DNA of 64,000 nucleotides from CAJBVG01 sp044337515 (GCA_044337515.1 JBIINK010000005.1:8677-72676), one strand, 5' to 3'. Positions 7,124 through 16,799 are shown, counted from the stretch's first letter. Notes: generated from the sequence alone by a model not told the origin. Translations and numbers: made by a program.

Positions 7124-9163
7124 CTATTTCAAGGTCTCATCTAACCATCTATAAAACTCCCTCTGCCATAAAATACTATTCTGTGGCTTAGTCACCCAAT
7201 GCCCTTCATCAGAGAAATATAAAAATCTGCTTTTTATCCCTTGCAATTGTGCTGCTGAAAAAGCTTGTAAGCCTTCACCTAGTGGCACTCTAAAATCTTT
7301 TTCGTTATGTATTACTAAAATTGGTGTATTCCAATTTTGTACAAATTTATGTGGCGAAAATGCTTCGTACGATTTTGGTTTCGGATTTTTCCAATATGCC
7401 CCCTCTAAATCATGATTCGCGAAAAACACTTCTTCGGTTGCACCATACATGCTCTCTAAATTAAACACACCACAATGAGCAATGAAAGATTTAAAACGGT
7501 TATTATGATGGCCAGCTAACCAATACACAGAGTAACCTCCGTAGCTTGCTCCAACAGCTGCTCTACGAGTAGTATCAATGTATGGCTCCTTACTTACATC
7601 GTCTATAGCCGAAAGCAAATCATTCATCGCTTGGCCGCCCCAATCTCCACTAATCTCATCATTCCACTCTTGCCCAAATGATGGCAAACCTCTTCTGTTC
7701 GGAGCTATAACTACATATCCTTTTGATGCCATTAATTGATAATTCCAACGGAACGAGAAATTTTGACTAACTGTACTTTGTGGTCCACCTTGGCAAACTA
7801 ACAAGCTTGGATATTTTTTATCCTTATCGAAATTCGGTGGGTAAATTACCCATACTAACATTTCCTTATCATCGGTTGTAGTAACCATTCTTTTTTCTAC
7901 TCTTCCTAATTTCAATCCATCAAGTATAGCATCGTTAGTATGTGAAAGCAAATACGCATTGCCCTTCAACGTCTCTATTCTGTAAATCTCTGTTGGCGCA
8001 CTCATGTTCACTCGAGTAGCTATTATATTAGATACTTTACCATCGAATGATAATTCTATTCCTCCTAAATCACTTAAGCCATTAGTTATTTTACGAATCG
8101 CATCTTTCTTAGCAGCTAATGTGTAAGAAAATAATTGGTGAACTGCATCTACGCAACTAGTAAAATAAATAATTTTCGAATCTTTTGACCAAACAATATT
8201 ATCTGCACTTTGATCTAAATTTGCAGTAGCCTCAACAAAAAGCTTGCTGTTTAAATCCATTATCATCAATCTGTTTTTATCCGCTTCAAATCCTGCACGT
8301 TTCATGCTTAGCCATGCAATATACTTGCCGTCTGGAGAAAACTCTGGATCCACATCATAACCTACATTAGGAGCAGAAACATTAATCGTTTTACCCGTTT
8401 CAATATTAAATAAATATATTTCTGTATTTGTGCTAACTGCATACGCAGTACCGCTTTCTTTTTTGCAAGTGTATGCAATTGTTTTACCATCAGGACTCCA
8501 GCTCATTTGTTCTTCACCACCGAATGGTTGTGTAGGCGCATCGAATTTTTCTCCTGGCATAACGTCAACTACTGCACCAAGCTTACCATCTTCGTATGAA
8601 CAATACATTACATGGCTAAATGCTCCGTCTTCCCATTGTGTCCAATGACGCATCATTAATCCATCATATTCTAACGCATTTGCTTTAGGTAAATCTGGAT
8701 ATCTTTTTTTAACCGTGTATTCTAAATCAATTTCTTGTGAAAAATAAATATGCTTTTGTGTTGGTGAGTAATTGAAATTATAAACTCCTCCTTCAAGATT
8801 GCTTATTTGTTTTTTATCAGTTCCATCTGTGTTCATTTCCCATAATTGCGACTCCCCAGATTCAGCACTTAAATATCCTATTTTTTTACCATCGGGTCTC
8901 CAACGTGCATTCGATTCTGATGTTGGTGTAGCCGTTAATTGTTTAGGTGTGCCTCCAGCTGATGGCACTAACCATAAATCAGTACTCCCTTTGTTTTCAT
9001 CTACCTTATAAGTTGTGATTTGATAAACCACTGACTTGCCATCAGGAGACACTTTGGGTTCGGCCACTCGACCAAATTTCCATAAGGTTTCTGGTTGCAT
9101 TGTATTTTGAGCAATCGAACTGCCTCCAATTAACAATGCCGAAATAAATAATAATCTTTTCAT
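7124..9163 (-). CDS. S9 family prolyl oligopeptidase/acyl-peptidase, exported
   Basis: A 679-residue serine peptidase with an N-terminal signal peptide (MKRLLFISALLIGGSSIAQ), so it acts in the periplasm or outside. Residues 25 to about 400 form a beta-propeller with PD40-type repeats (SPDGKSVVYQ, RPDGKKIGYL, SPDGKTIAYT, SPDGKYIAWL). The alpha/beta-hydrolase domain follows, with the catalytic serine in GASYGGYS (S540), Asp in EKDFRVP (D623) and His in DEGHW (H655). The family cleaves short peptides, often dipeptides from the N-terminus, and such enzymes feed peptide catabolism in Bacteroidota. It follows a 40-residue membrane-peptide gene by 16 bases and so probably belongs to the same transcript. 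Confidence 0.93.
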   Translation of the reverse strand: MKRLLFISALLIGGSSIAQNTMQPETLWKFGRVAEPKVSPDGKSVVYQITTYKVDENKGSTDLWLVPSAGGTPKQLTATPTSESNARWRPDGKKIGYLSAESGESQLWEMNTDGTDKKQISNLEGGVYNFNYSPTQKHIYFSQEIDLEYTVKKRYPDLPKANALEYDGLMMRHWTQWEDGAFSHVMYCSYEDGKLGAVVDVMPGEKFDAPTQPFGGEEQMSWSPDGKTIAYTCKKESGTAYAVSTNTEIYLFNIETGKTINVSAPNVGYDVDPEFSPDGKYIAWLSMKRAGFEADKNRLMIMDLNSKLFVEATANLDQSADNIVWSKDSKIIYFTSCVDAVHQLFSYTLAAKKDAIRKITNGLSDLGGIELSFDGKVSNIIATRVNMSAPTEIYRIETLKGNAYLLSHTNDAILDGLKLGRVEKRMVTTTDDKEMLVWVIYPPNFDKDKKYPSLLVCQGGPQSTVSQNFSFRWNYQLMASKGYVVIAPNRRGLPSFGQEWNDEISGDWGGQAMNDLLSAIDDVSKEPYIDTTRRAAVGASYGGYSVYWLAGHHNNRFKSFIAHCGVFNLESMYGATEEVFFANHDLEGAYWKNPKPKSYEAFSPHKFVQNWNTPILVIHNEKDFRVPLGEGLQAFSAAQLQGIKSRFLYFSDEGHWVTKPQNSILWQREFYRWLDETLK

Positions 9164-9179
9164 GAGTATATCGAGGTAT

Positions 9180-9302
9180 TTAATTACATCCTTTATAAGC
9201 CATATAACCTACAACAAGCCAAGCTATTCCTTTTATAAGAAAAAAAAGAAAGCCCAGGAGTCCTAGTTTCTTTAGCCATTGTGTTTTTTGTTCTTTCTTC
9301 AT
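9180..9302 (-). CDS. 40-residue single-helix membrane peptide
   Basis: A short gene: MKKEQKTQWLKKLGLLGFLF opens it, and the product ends in YKGCN. A lysine-rich N-terminus precedes a hydrophobic helix (about 13-36), so N-in insertion into the inner membrane is expected. Its ATG overlaps the TAA of the DUF5686 gene (TAATG), a strong sign of translational coupling, and the S9 peptidase starts 16 bases after its stop. Tiny lysine-rich membrane peptides of this kind occur in Bacteroidota without known function. The coupled start and in-frame length argue that it is real. Confidence 0.65.
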   Translation of the reverse strand: MKKEQKTQWLKKLGLLGFLFFLIKGIAWLVVGYMAYKGCN

Positions 9303-11782
9303 TAAAATGAAATGGAGAGATTTAATTTAAAAGCTAAGTTATCCTTTTCTGCAATATTTTTATAGGCTCCGTATCGATAATATATACCAAGTCCTAATCC
9401 AGTATTGTAAATATTAGATTTCAATACCAATAAGTCACTTAATAATAATCCACTTTCGCTATACCCTTTTTCCATTGTCTTGAACACTACTCCTGTGTGT
9501 TGGGTAGTATTCGATAAGCTTCCAATACCATATGCTGTAGAAATTGCTATGCCCGGTTTAATGTATTTGCTTTGATAAAGTAATTTACCAAAATCATGCA
9601 ATACAAATAAACTAACCTGTTGTGTTGATAAAAACTCATTCATGCGCATGGTTTCGAAATAACCTTGACTTGCTAAACTGAAACTTCCATTATAGTTTGA
9701 TCTGCCAGTATATGCAAATGGATATGGTACACTTCCTTTAATATATCCGCCAGATAACAGCACATGCGTGATTCCAACATTACGAATGGTAAACGCTTTC
9801 TTAATACTTAAATCAAACTTCCAATAATCGCCTTTCCAATTATCATCTATACTTTTTGCATAAGCCATATTAAACCAAACCACTGGATATTTAGTGCCTA
9901 AAGAAATGCGTTGTTTCGATTGTCGCATAAAGGTTTCTCGGTGTGCCCATCGTGTACTAATACCTATTTCTCGTGTTTCAAAAACATTTAACAATGAAGC
10001 ATCATGCGTAAAAAAATAAGCATTTGTTGCACTTCTTTTATATTGTGAAGCATATAAATAATGTAATAAATATTTCTGTGAGCGAATGCTTAGCTGACTC
10101 TCTATACCCTCTTGCCAATCCATGTTGTTCACGAGTATATTTCGATAAGTATCGAATTTTGTTTTCTTATCGCCTCTAAAAAATGTACCTCCAGATTCAA
10201 TTACGTCTTTCGAAATGCTTGCTTTCCATTCTATATCTTGCTTTAAAAATATTGGGACAGTTAAACTGCCTCCATACTTAAATTGATGGTCTTTTGTTCC
10301 CCATCCAAAATAAGCTTCCGTATTAAAATATTTGCTAAATTTTTCTGAGGTTCCAATACCTAATCCCAATCGTATTCCTTCGTAATCATTATACGAACTA
10401 ATTATTCTCTTTAAATCAAATTGTATATATCCATAAGGTATATATCCTTTAGTAATCACATCGAACAACTTCGCTTTCTCATCAAGTTTTTCCGCTTTGC
10501 CAATACTATCTACAATGTAATACGTTTGCTTTTCTAATCGATCTAATGTATCGACCCGATATTTATTTAATAATGAATCGGAATTATTTTTTATTGATTT
10601 TCTGTCGTAATCAATAACTACACCATCAAATTTTTTCTTTGTTTGATCAACACCTATTTCAATATCTTTAATGTATGTTCTCCCTATGCCAATCATTGTC
10701 CTGTTTTCAATTTGAACAGAACTGCCTAAATGCAAGTCGGTGTTGAGTTGTGTGGGAAACCAAACTCCACTTATTTTCTCGTATTGCTGCTGAACTTTTA
10801 TTTTGAAGTATGAGCTTTTTTCAGGTTCTGCAATAACATTTTGCACTGCATAACCATCTTTGTTTATATAGAGTACCCCTTTTAATCCATCAAAGTTTTT
10901 CCCTTTCCCGGGTTTAAATGAAATCACAAAAACAGAATCATCATTTTGCAATAAAGTGTCCTCTAGCGCGAAAAAATATTTTTCGGTACTGCCTTTGCTT
11001 ATTGGACTCAGGTAATTTTTATCTAGAACTTTCATGTAATCTTTATAAAAAGAAAACGATTGAAATTGAGATGCAATTAAAACAAACATTGGATTTTTTA
11101 ATCCCGATATTTTAACGGCTTTTATTTGTTCCTTGTTTTTTTCTGGAAATAAAAAATCGCGCTGCGTTACAGTCTCCGTAATAAATAAATGCTGTTTTTC
11201 GAATAATGAATCTGTAGATTTTTTCTCCTTAGCAATTCTATTTAAAATTGAATCTTTTTGGTATTGATAATTTTTACTCGTACTATCTAGTTTAGAAATT
11301 TTATGTTTTATTGCTCTAGGAAAAATCGCTGTGTCTTCTTTTCCAGTAAAAACAAACTTATTATAAGAGGTGTATTTAAAGGATGATAATTTTTCGGGAT
11401 TGTTTTCGTTTTTATGTTCAATGACCTTTTTGATAATTTTGTTAGCGGGGTTTTCTCCAGCAATTATTTGAACTTCTCTTATGTTATTTTCTTTTATGCT
11501 TAGTGTGATTTCGTTTTCTATTGATTTTTTTAATCGTACTTCTTTGGCTAAATATCCTACGTATTGAAAACGAACTACGATTTCTTCATTTGCTGATATT
11601 AAACTAAATCTACCATCAATATCTGTTTGTGTGCCTTTACTTTCTCCGACAATACTAACAGCAACAAAAGGGAGTTCTTTTTTTGTTTGTTTATCAAGCA
11701 CCTTACCTTTAAATTGATAAGTTTGCGCACTAGTGCTTTTAAAGAGAATAATGAAGAATATTAAAACGTAAAGTTTTCTCAT
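9302..11782 (-). CDS. DUF5686/carboxypeptidase-regulatory-like outer membrane protein
   Basis: An 826-residue exported protein. The signal peptide is MRKLYVLIFFIILFKSTSAQ. Residues about 21-105 form a CarboxypepD_reg-like beta-sandwich (FKGKVLDKQTKKELPFVAVS, then TDIDGRFSL), as in SusC-type receptors. The large remainder matches DUF5686 and ends in a beta-rich segment closing with LNLSISF, whose terminal phenylalanine is typical of outer-membrane barrels. There is no TonB plug domain, so it is not a standard TonB-dependent receptor. Its transport or structural role is unknown. It is first in a run with the 40-residue peptide and the S9 peptidase. Confidence 0.85.
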   Translation of the reverse strand: MRKLYVLIFFIILFKSTSAQTYQFKGKVLDKQTKKELPFVAVSIVGESKGTQTDIDGRFSLISANEEIVVRFQYVGYLAKEVRLKKSIENEITLSIKENNIREVQIIAGENPANKIIKKVIEHKNENNPEKLSSFKYTSYNKFVFTGKEDTAIFPRAIKHKISKLDSTSKNYQYQKDSILNRIAKEKKSTDSLFEKQHLFITETVTQRDFLFPEKNKEQIKAVKISGLKNPMFVLIASQFQSFSFYKDYMKVLDKNYLSPISKGSTEKYFFALEDTLLQNDDSVFVISFKPGKGKNFDGLKGVLYINKDGYAVQNVIAEPEKSSYFKIKVQQQYEKISGVWFPTQLNTDLHLGSSVQIENRTMIGIGRTYIKDIEIGVDQTKKKFDGVVIDYDRKSIKNNSDSLLNKYRVDTLDRLEKQTYYIVDSIGKAEKLDEKAKLFDVITKGYIPYGYIQFDLKRIISSYNDYEGIRLGLGIGTSEKFSKYFNTEAYFGWGTKDHQFKYGGSLTVPIFLKQDIEWKASISKDVIESGGTFFRGDKKTKFDTYRNILVNNMDWQEGIESQLSIRSQKYLLHYLYASQYKRSATNAYFFTHDASLLNVFETREIGISTRWAHRETFMRQSKQRISLGTKYPVVWFNMAYAKSIDDNWKGDYWKFDLSIKKAFTIRNVGITHVLLSGGYIKGSVPYPFAYTGRSNYNGSFSLASQGYFETMRMNEFLSTQQVSLFVLHDFGKLLYQSKYIKPGIAISTAYGIGSLSNTTQHTGVVFKTMEKGYSESGLLLSDLLVLKSNIYNTGLGLGIYYRYGAYKNIAEKDNLAFKLNLSISF

Positions 11783-11852
11783 AGAGAATTTGGGAATATT
11801 TCACATAATTACTTTAAATTACTAATATAATAAACATAGTAACAGCTTTTTT

Positions 11853-12401
11853 ATGAACGAAAATCACAATCCTTGGACTACCGTTTCATCTAAGGAAATC
11901 TACGACAACCCATGGATAAATCTTACCGAACATAATGTCATTAATCCGAATGGCGGAAAAGGTATTTATGGAAAGGTGCATTTTAAGAATCTTGCAATTG
12001 GTGTTATTCCAATATTCGAAAATGGTGATACACTTCTTGTTGGGCAATATCGTTACCCCCTTAATGCCTATTCATGGGAATTACCCGAAGGTGGTGGCAA
12101 TCTCGATGTTGATCCTATTGATTCTGCTAAAAGAGAACTGTTGGAAGAAACTGGATTAACAGCAAATCGTTGGACCAAATTACTAGAAATGCATTTATCG
12201 AACTCCGTAAGTGATGAATTGAGTATCATCTATATTGCAGAAGACCTTACCGAAGGAAAATCCGAACCAGAAGAAACGGAACAATTACAAATAAAAAGAT
12301 TGCCAATCTCTGAAGCAATTAATATGGTTATGCGTGGTGAAATAACAGATTCGATGTCTGTAGCAGGATTGTTAAAGTTCAAAGCTTTGAGGGGAATTTA
12401 A
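11853..12401 (+). CDS. Nudix hydrolase, ADP-ribose pyrophosphatase-like
   Basis: A 182-residue protein with a Nudix fold. The box reads ELPEGGG...REL.EETGL (residues 76-102), with the catalytic RELLEETG (94-101) intact. At the place of the usual first glutamate of the box there is Val-Asp (V84-D85), a variant seen in the ELPEGGG subgroup. Proteins of this type hydrolyse ADP-ribose or other nucleoside diphosphate derivatives; the substrate here cannot be told from sequence. It is transcribed away from the DUF5686 gene and probably with the M1 peptidase 18 bases downstream. Confidence 0.88.
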   Translation: MNENHNPWTTVSSKEIYDNPWINLTEHNVINPNGGKGIYGKVHFKNLAIGVIPIFENGDTLLVGQYRYPLNAYSWELPEGGGNLDVDPIDSAKRELLEETGLTANRWTKLLEMHLSNSVSDELSIIYIAEDLTEGKSEPEETEQLQIKRLPISEAINMVMRGEITDSMSVAGLLKFKALRGI

Positions 12402-12419
12402 TTCTTATTAGTTTTAAAT

Positions 12420-14090
12420 ATGAAACAAATATTCACCATTCTAGGATTATTGATTTGTTTATCGAATAGTTCTTTCTCTCAATTAGGCACAGGCTTACCT
12501 GAAAAATTTTCGCGGAAGGATTCTCTTCGCGGAACACTTAGCCCTGAAAGAGCTAATTATGATGTGACTTTCTATAATCTAGATATCAAAATTGATATCG
12601 AGAATAAATATATTTCTGGATCTAATCTTATTCAATTTAAAGTTTTAAAAAGTTTACCTGTATTACAATTCGATTTGTTCGATAATTTGAAAATAAATAG
12701 TGTGGAATGGAATGGGAAGAAATTAGAATTTAAAAGAGAATATAATGCAGTTTTTGTTTCATTTCCAACAGCTTTAACCGCTGGAACATCATCATCAATT
12801 AAAATTTATTACGAAGGAAATCCAATAATTGCAAAACGTGCACCATGGGATGGTGGCTTTGTATTTAAAACTGATAAAAACGGCAAACCCTTTGTAGCTG
12901 TGGCTTGCCAAGGTACAGGAGCAAGTTTGTGGTGGCCTACTAAAGATCATCAAAGTGATGAACCGGATAGTATGGCAATCAACATTACCAGTTCATCAGA
13001 GTTAGAAGAAGTATCAAACGGTAGGCTTCGAGCAAAAAAAGAAATTGGAAATAAGTACACTCGTTTCGAATGGTTTGTTTCTGAGCCAATCAACAATTAC
13101 GATGTTAGTATTAATATAGCTGATTATGCCCATTGGACAGATCAATATAAAAGCAAAGTTGATGGCGAAAATTTATCGCTTGATTATTATGTTTTAAAAG
13201 ATGATTTGGAAAAAGCTCAAAAACAATTTGAACAAGTTAAACCAATGATGGATGCTTTTGAAAAACGTTTCGGCAAATATCCATTCTATAAAGATGGATA
13301 CAAACTTGTACAAACTCCTTACTTGGGTATGGAACACCAAAGCTGTGTGGCTTATGGCAATCAATATAAAAATGGATACTTAGGTTTTGATTTATCAGGT
13401 TCTGGGGAAGGAAAAAAATTCGATTACATCATCATACACGAATCAGCACATGAATGGTGGGGTAATTCGATAACCTCTTATGATATTGCCGACATGTGGA
13501 TACACGAAGGGTTTGGTCAATACTCAGAAACTGTTTACCTAGAAGAATTATATGGCAGAGAAAGCGCAGTAAAATATTTGAATGGTTTGAAAAATGGTGT
13601 AGGTAATAAAGCTGCTATTATTGGTCCATATGGAGTAAACAAAGAAGGAAGTGGTGATATGTATCCTAAGGGTGCTTTATTCCTTAATACACTTCGTAAT
13701 TACATTGATAATGATTTAGTGTGGTGGGATATTGTTGCTTCACTTCAAAAAACATATCGACATAAAAATATTTCTACAGAAGATGTGTTGAATTTGATGA
13801 ATGCTAAAAGTGGTAAAAATTTGAAACCCTACTTTGACGTCTATTTAAGACAAGGGTCATTACCAATTTTTACAGTGGAACTTTTAGAACAGAATAAAAG
13901 TGTTTTAGTTAAATACAACTGGAGTAATGTTGTTGATGGATTTGCATTGCCAATCAATATAAAACTAAAAGGTTCTGAAGAAATTATCACTCTTAGTCCT
14001 GATAAAAAAGAAATACTAATACCAGGTATAAACAAGGATCAAATAGAAGTAGATAAAAGCAAAGCCTATTTCAAACTGGAATTGAAGTAA
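12420..14090 (+). CDS. M1 family zinc aminopeptidase, exported
   Basis: A 556-residue gluzincin peptidase with signal peptide MKQIFTILGLLICLSNSSFS. The order is an N-terminal beta-saddle domain (about 40-230) and the thermolysin-like catalytic domain. The zinc site is HESAH (340-344) with the third ligand E363 in WIHEGFGQYSE. The exopeptidase motif is GMEHQ (303-307), in place of the usual GAMEN-type loop. It lacks the long C-terminal helical domain of the largest M1 enzymes. It would release N-terminal residues from peptides in the periplasm or outside the cell. Confidence 0.92.
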   Translation: MKQIFTILGLLICLSNSSFSQLGTGLPEKFSRKDSLRGTLSPERANYDVTFYNLDIKIDIENKYISGSNLIQFKVLKSLPVLQFDLFDNLKINSVEWNGKKLEFKREYNAVFVSFPTALTAGTSSSIKIYYEGNPIIAKRAPWDGGFVFKTDKNGKPFVAVACQGTGASLWWPTKDHQSDEPDSMAINITSSSELEEVSNGRLRAKKEIGNKYTRFEWFVSEPINNYDVSINIADYAHWTDQYKSKVDGENLSLDYYVLKDDLEKAQKQFEQVKPMMDAFEKRFGKYPFYKDGYKLVQTPYLGMEHQSCVAYGNQYKNGYLGFDLSGSGEGKKFDYIIIHESAHEWWGNSITSYDIADMWIHEGFGQYSETVYLEELYGRESAVKYLNGLKNGVGNKAAIIGPYGVNKEGSGDMYPKGALFLNTLRNYIDNDLVWWDIVASLQKTYRHKNISTEDVLNLMNAKSGKNLKPYFDVYLRQGSLPIFTVELLEQNKSVLVKYNWSNVVDGFALPINIKLKGSEEIITLSPDKKEILIPGINKDQIEVDKSKAYFKLELK

Positions 14091-14113
14091 ATGCGTAAAT
14101 GTGCAGATGCATA

Positions 14114-14138
14114 AATGTGCAGATTAAATTTGCACATT
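14114..14138. terminator. Hairpin between convergent genes
   Basis: AATGTGCA (14114-14121) pairs with TGCACATT (14131-14138). The left side contains the iterated word TAAATGTGCAGAT, the same style as the word-type repeats elsewhere. It lies between the M1 peptidase and xseB and probably serves both. Confidence 0.5.
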
Positions 14139-14139
14139 G

Positions 14140-14352
14140 TTACTCAGGGATGCTTTTACGTTCCATCTGTTTAATGATTTTATTCACTTCAACTTCTGTT
14201 GAACGAAGCTTTGCTTGACAAAAAGTAATCAGCTCTGATGCTCGTTTTACTTTTTCTGCAAGCACATCAACAGACACGGTTTCGTCTTCGATTTCTGAAG
14301 CAATTACTCTTAATTCTTCAAATGCCTGTTCATAGGTCATACTTTTTTCCAT
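14140..14352 (-). CDS. xseB: Exodeoxyribonuclease VII small subunit
   Basis: A 70-residue XseB with the family pattern MTYEQAFEELRVIASEIEDE and a helical hairpin through residue 60. Several copies wrap the large subunit in the ExoVII complex, which degrades single-stranded DNA from both ends. It overlaps the 3' end of xseA by 23 bases; an in-frame ATG at residue 5 (14340) would shorten the overlap. The coupling matches the usual xseA-xseB order. Confidence 0.93.
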   Translation of the reverse strand: MEKSMTYEQAFEELRVIASEIEDETVSVDVLAEKVKRASELITFCQAKLRSTEVEVNKIIKQMERKSIPE

Positions 14353-15703
14353 CGGTATCTTTTTTATCGGTTACAGTAGCATCTATTTCAGATTGATACA
14401 TATTAATTTTTAATTTACTCCCTGCTTGTAAATGATCGGCGTTCATGAGTACTTTATCATCCATACTAATTATGGCAAAGCCTTTCATTAAAATATTCGC
14501 CGGACTCATTAGCTTCATTACTTTAACGTAATGATTAATTACGCTGGATTTATTTGTAATATATTTTTGAGATTGATTAAATAAATTTTGTTGAATAAAA
14601 TCCAGTGTTTGCAATTTTCGTTGGACCACCAAATTTGGTTTGTTTGTAATGGTTGCGGCAGATACTCGCAACAGTTCTTGCTGTTCGTTTAATAGGTATT
14701 GAACATTTCCGATAACACTGCCTTTAATTTCATTGATTTCTGAAATGGCTTTGCTTAATAATTGTTGGCTTTTGATTAATATATTATTTTGAAATAGTAA
14801 TACTTGCTCTTCAAATTTTCGATTATGAGAGATGATTAACTCTGCACATTTTGTTGGCGTTTTTGTTGGGCTATGTGCCATCATATCCACAATACTTACA
14901 TCTTTATGGTGACCAATTCCTGTGATGATTGGAATTGGGAATCTTGCTACTGCTCTTGATAAATTATAGGTATCGAATACCAAGAAATCTGTTTTTGCAC
15001 CACCACCACGAATCATTACAACGCAATCGTATTTTTTCCCAGAAGTATAAATTGAAATCAAAGTATTGATCAATTCCTTCTCTGCATCTTTCCCTTGAAC
15101 TGAAGAGAAATAATTATCTATTTCAAATTTATATTGATGTTGATTATTTTGCATGGTATGTGCAAAATCTGTATATCCTTCAGAATTTGGCGATGCTACT
15201 AATGCAATTTTCTGAATAACATTAGGTAGCTGAAGTTTTTTGTTTTTTGTGATGAATTCATCGTCAACTAAAAAAATACAATCGTCATTATCTCGAACCA
15301 AACGCAATAATGTTTCACGTCTTTGCTTCTCAATATTTCCTAAAGTAAAAGACGGATCAATTTCTATTAGTGTAAGTGATAATCCATATAAGGAATGGTA
15401 TTCTACTTTTACTTTTATTAAAACTTGTATGCCTGTTTGAAATGCCTGTCCGGTATGTTGTTCAAATTGCGCAATACTTGCAGAACCTTCAGACCATGAT
15501 TTAGCTTTAAACTTTGCTACTTCAACTTCTGAATTTGCACTCTTTTCTACTAAGTCGAAATAATGTCGATCAGTATCTGCATAAAATTTGTGACCAGAAA
15601 CTTCCGCGACAATCCAAAAGTATTCCGTTGCAAAAGCTTGCTTAAATACTTGCTCAATTCTACGAGATAAATCGGATAGTTTTATGTAGGCGATGTCTTC
15701 CAC
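14330..15703 (-). CDS. xseA: Exodeoxyribonuclease VII large subunit
   Basis: Catalytic subunit, 457 residues. It starts with an OB-fold DNA-binding domain (KLSDLSRRIEQVFKQAF, then FWIVAEVSGH; about 8-110). The nuclease domain follows and contains IRGGGAKTDFLVFDTYNLSR and PIITGIGHHKDVSIVD, both diagnostic. A coiled-coil region (about 300-400) carries the XseB-binding segments. It participates in processing of single-stranded DNA during repair. Confidence 0.95.
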   Translation of the reverse strand: MEDIAYIKLSDLSRRIEQVFKQAFATEYFWIVAEVSGHKFYADTDRHYFDLVEKSANSEVEVAKFKAKSWSEGSASIAQFEQHTGQAFQTGIQVLIKVKVEYHSLYGLSLTLIEIDPSFTLGNIEKQRRETLLRLVRDNDDCIFLVDDEFITKNKKLQLPNVIQKIALVASPNSEGYTDFAHTMQNNQHQYKFEIDNYFSSVQGKDAEKELINTLISIYTSGKKYDCVVMIRGGGAKTDFLVFDTYNLSRAVARFPIPIITGIGHHKDVSIVDMMAHSPTKTPTKCAELIISHNRKFEEQVLLFQNNILIKSQQLLSKAISEINEIKGSVIGNVQYLLNEQQELLRVSAATITNKPNLVVQRKLQTLDFIQQNLFNQSQKYITNKSSVINHYVKVMKLMSPANILMKGFAIISMDDKVLMNADHLQAGSKLKINMYQSEIDATVTDKKDTDGKKYDL

Positions 15704-15715
15704 AAGACTAAGGTA

Positions 15716-16333
15716 CTATTTCATCCTTTGTTTTATTTCCTCCGGAAGTAAATAATTTTTCTTTTTAAATGCGATGTATTCCGCTGATGCTTTTGACTGA
15801 TTAATTACATAATTTGTAAAAGCATATAGTTCTTCACCTAATCCATGATTAATTACTGTTTCATCCGTAGCCTTCTCAAGGTTCATATGGTATCGAGGTG
15901 AGCATTCGTACATCAACCCGCAACCCAGAATAGATAAATTGCTTCGATTTTCGAAATACACCACATGTGCTAACTCGTGCGCAATTAATCCAACCTGTTG
16001 CTTTAAACTTAGTTCGTTGTAGGATACTGCTCCATATTTTGATGCATCCGAATTAATATAGATTACATATGACCTTTGGAATAATAACACCGATTTAAGT
16101 TCGGGCATTGTAGACATCGTTGTAGAGATCTCTTTGTATTCGAAGCTAATTTTAGTGTTTTTTAATTCAGGATAAAAAGATAACGCTATAATGGCAGGAG
16201 CTTCAATATCTTTAAGAATCTTCTTATTGTTCCCGTATGTCGCTTTCATTTCACGGTAAGATGTGGTGTTAGGATTTGCAAAGGAACTTTTTGCAATTAC
16301 CATAACTATAATAAACACAAACATTCTGCGCAT
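15716..16333 (-). CDS. Exported HExxH protein, putative zinc metallopeptidase
   Basis: From the ATG at 16333 the product has 205 residues and begins with a clean signal peptide (MRRMFVFIIVMVIAKSSFA). The longer open frame back to 16438 would run into the divergent gene and lacks a better start. The mature part contains GLIAHELAHVVYF (HELAH at about 119-123) and, some 30 residues later, NLEKATDETVI, an ExxxD pattern as in M48-type gluzincins. A peptidase function is inferred from these motifs only; I do not recognise a named family. It ends 12 bases before xseA. Confidence 0.7.
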   Translation of the reverse strand: MRRMFVFIIVMVIAKSSFANPNTTSYREMKATYGNNKKILKDIEAPAIIALSFYPELKNTKISFEYKEISTTMSTMPELKSVLLFQRSYVIYINSDASKYGAVSYNELSLKQQVGLIAHELAHVVYFENRSNLSILGCGLMYECSPRYHMNLEKATDETVINHGLGEELYAFTNYVINQSKASAEYIAFKKKNYLLPEEIKQRMK

Positions 16334-16355
16334 TCTTAAAAGTACTAATTTGCCC

Positions 16356-16385
16356 TTGATTTTCAAACCATTATGCGTATATTTC
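16356..16385 (+). promoter_or_regulatory. Promoter of the TonB-C gene
   Basis: TTG (16356-16358), a 19-base spacer and TATATTTC (16378-16385), one mismatch from TAnnTTTG. The start codon follows 15 bases later. Confidence 0.5.
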
Positions 16386-16400
16386 GTAAAATAGTTTATC

Positions 16401-16799
16401 ATGAAAAAGCTAATTCTCAGTGTACTCTTCATTTTCATTTGTGGTATTACACAACACGGTTTCGCACAATCTATGAGTGTTGAAGATAATACTGTTTATA
16501 CTAGAGTAGATAAAATGCCAGAATTCCCAGGTGGACAAGTAGCATTAGTAAAATTTCTAAGTAAGAATATTAAGTATCCGGAAAAATTTAAAAAAGAAAA
16601 GATTAATGGACGTGTCTTCGTTTCATTTGTGATCGACAAAATGGGGAAAGTAACACAAGCAAAAATTGAAAAAAGTTTAAATGCACTTTGCGATGCTGAA
16701 GCATTAAGAGTGATCAATAAAATGCCGGATTGGATTCCTGGAGAGAAAAATGGAGAGAAGGTAGCTGTTCAGTTTGGCTTACCTGTGAACTTTGAGTAG
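16401..16799 (+). CDS. Exported TonB C-terminal domain protein
   Basis: A 132-residue protein with a signal peptide (MKKLILSVLFIFICGITQHGFAQ minus its tail) and a TonB-C domain over about 35-130, including FPGGQVALVKFLSKNIKYPE and GRVFVSFVIDKMGKVTQAKI, the standard pattern. A full TonB has an N-terminal membrane anchor and a proline-rich periplasmic span; both are missing, so this is a free periplasmic or surface TonB-C protein. Such stand-alone proteins are frequent in Bacteroidota and their job is unclear. It might compete for or modulate TonB boxes. Confidence 0.82.
   Translation: MKKLILSVLFIFICGITQHGFAQSMSVEDNTVYTRVDKMPEFPGGQVALVKFLSKNIKYPEKFKKEKINGRVFVSFVIDKMGKVTQAKIEKSLNALCDAEALRVINKMPDWIPGEKNGEKVAVQFGLPVNFE

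Noticed and set aside
15716..16438. Longer 240-residue version of the HELAH protein
   Set aside because: The extra 35 residues would overlap the promoter and start of the divergent TonB-C gene and hide a normal signal peptide; the ATG at 16333 is preferred.
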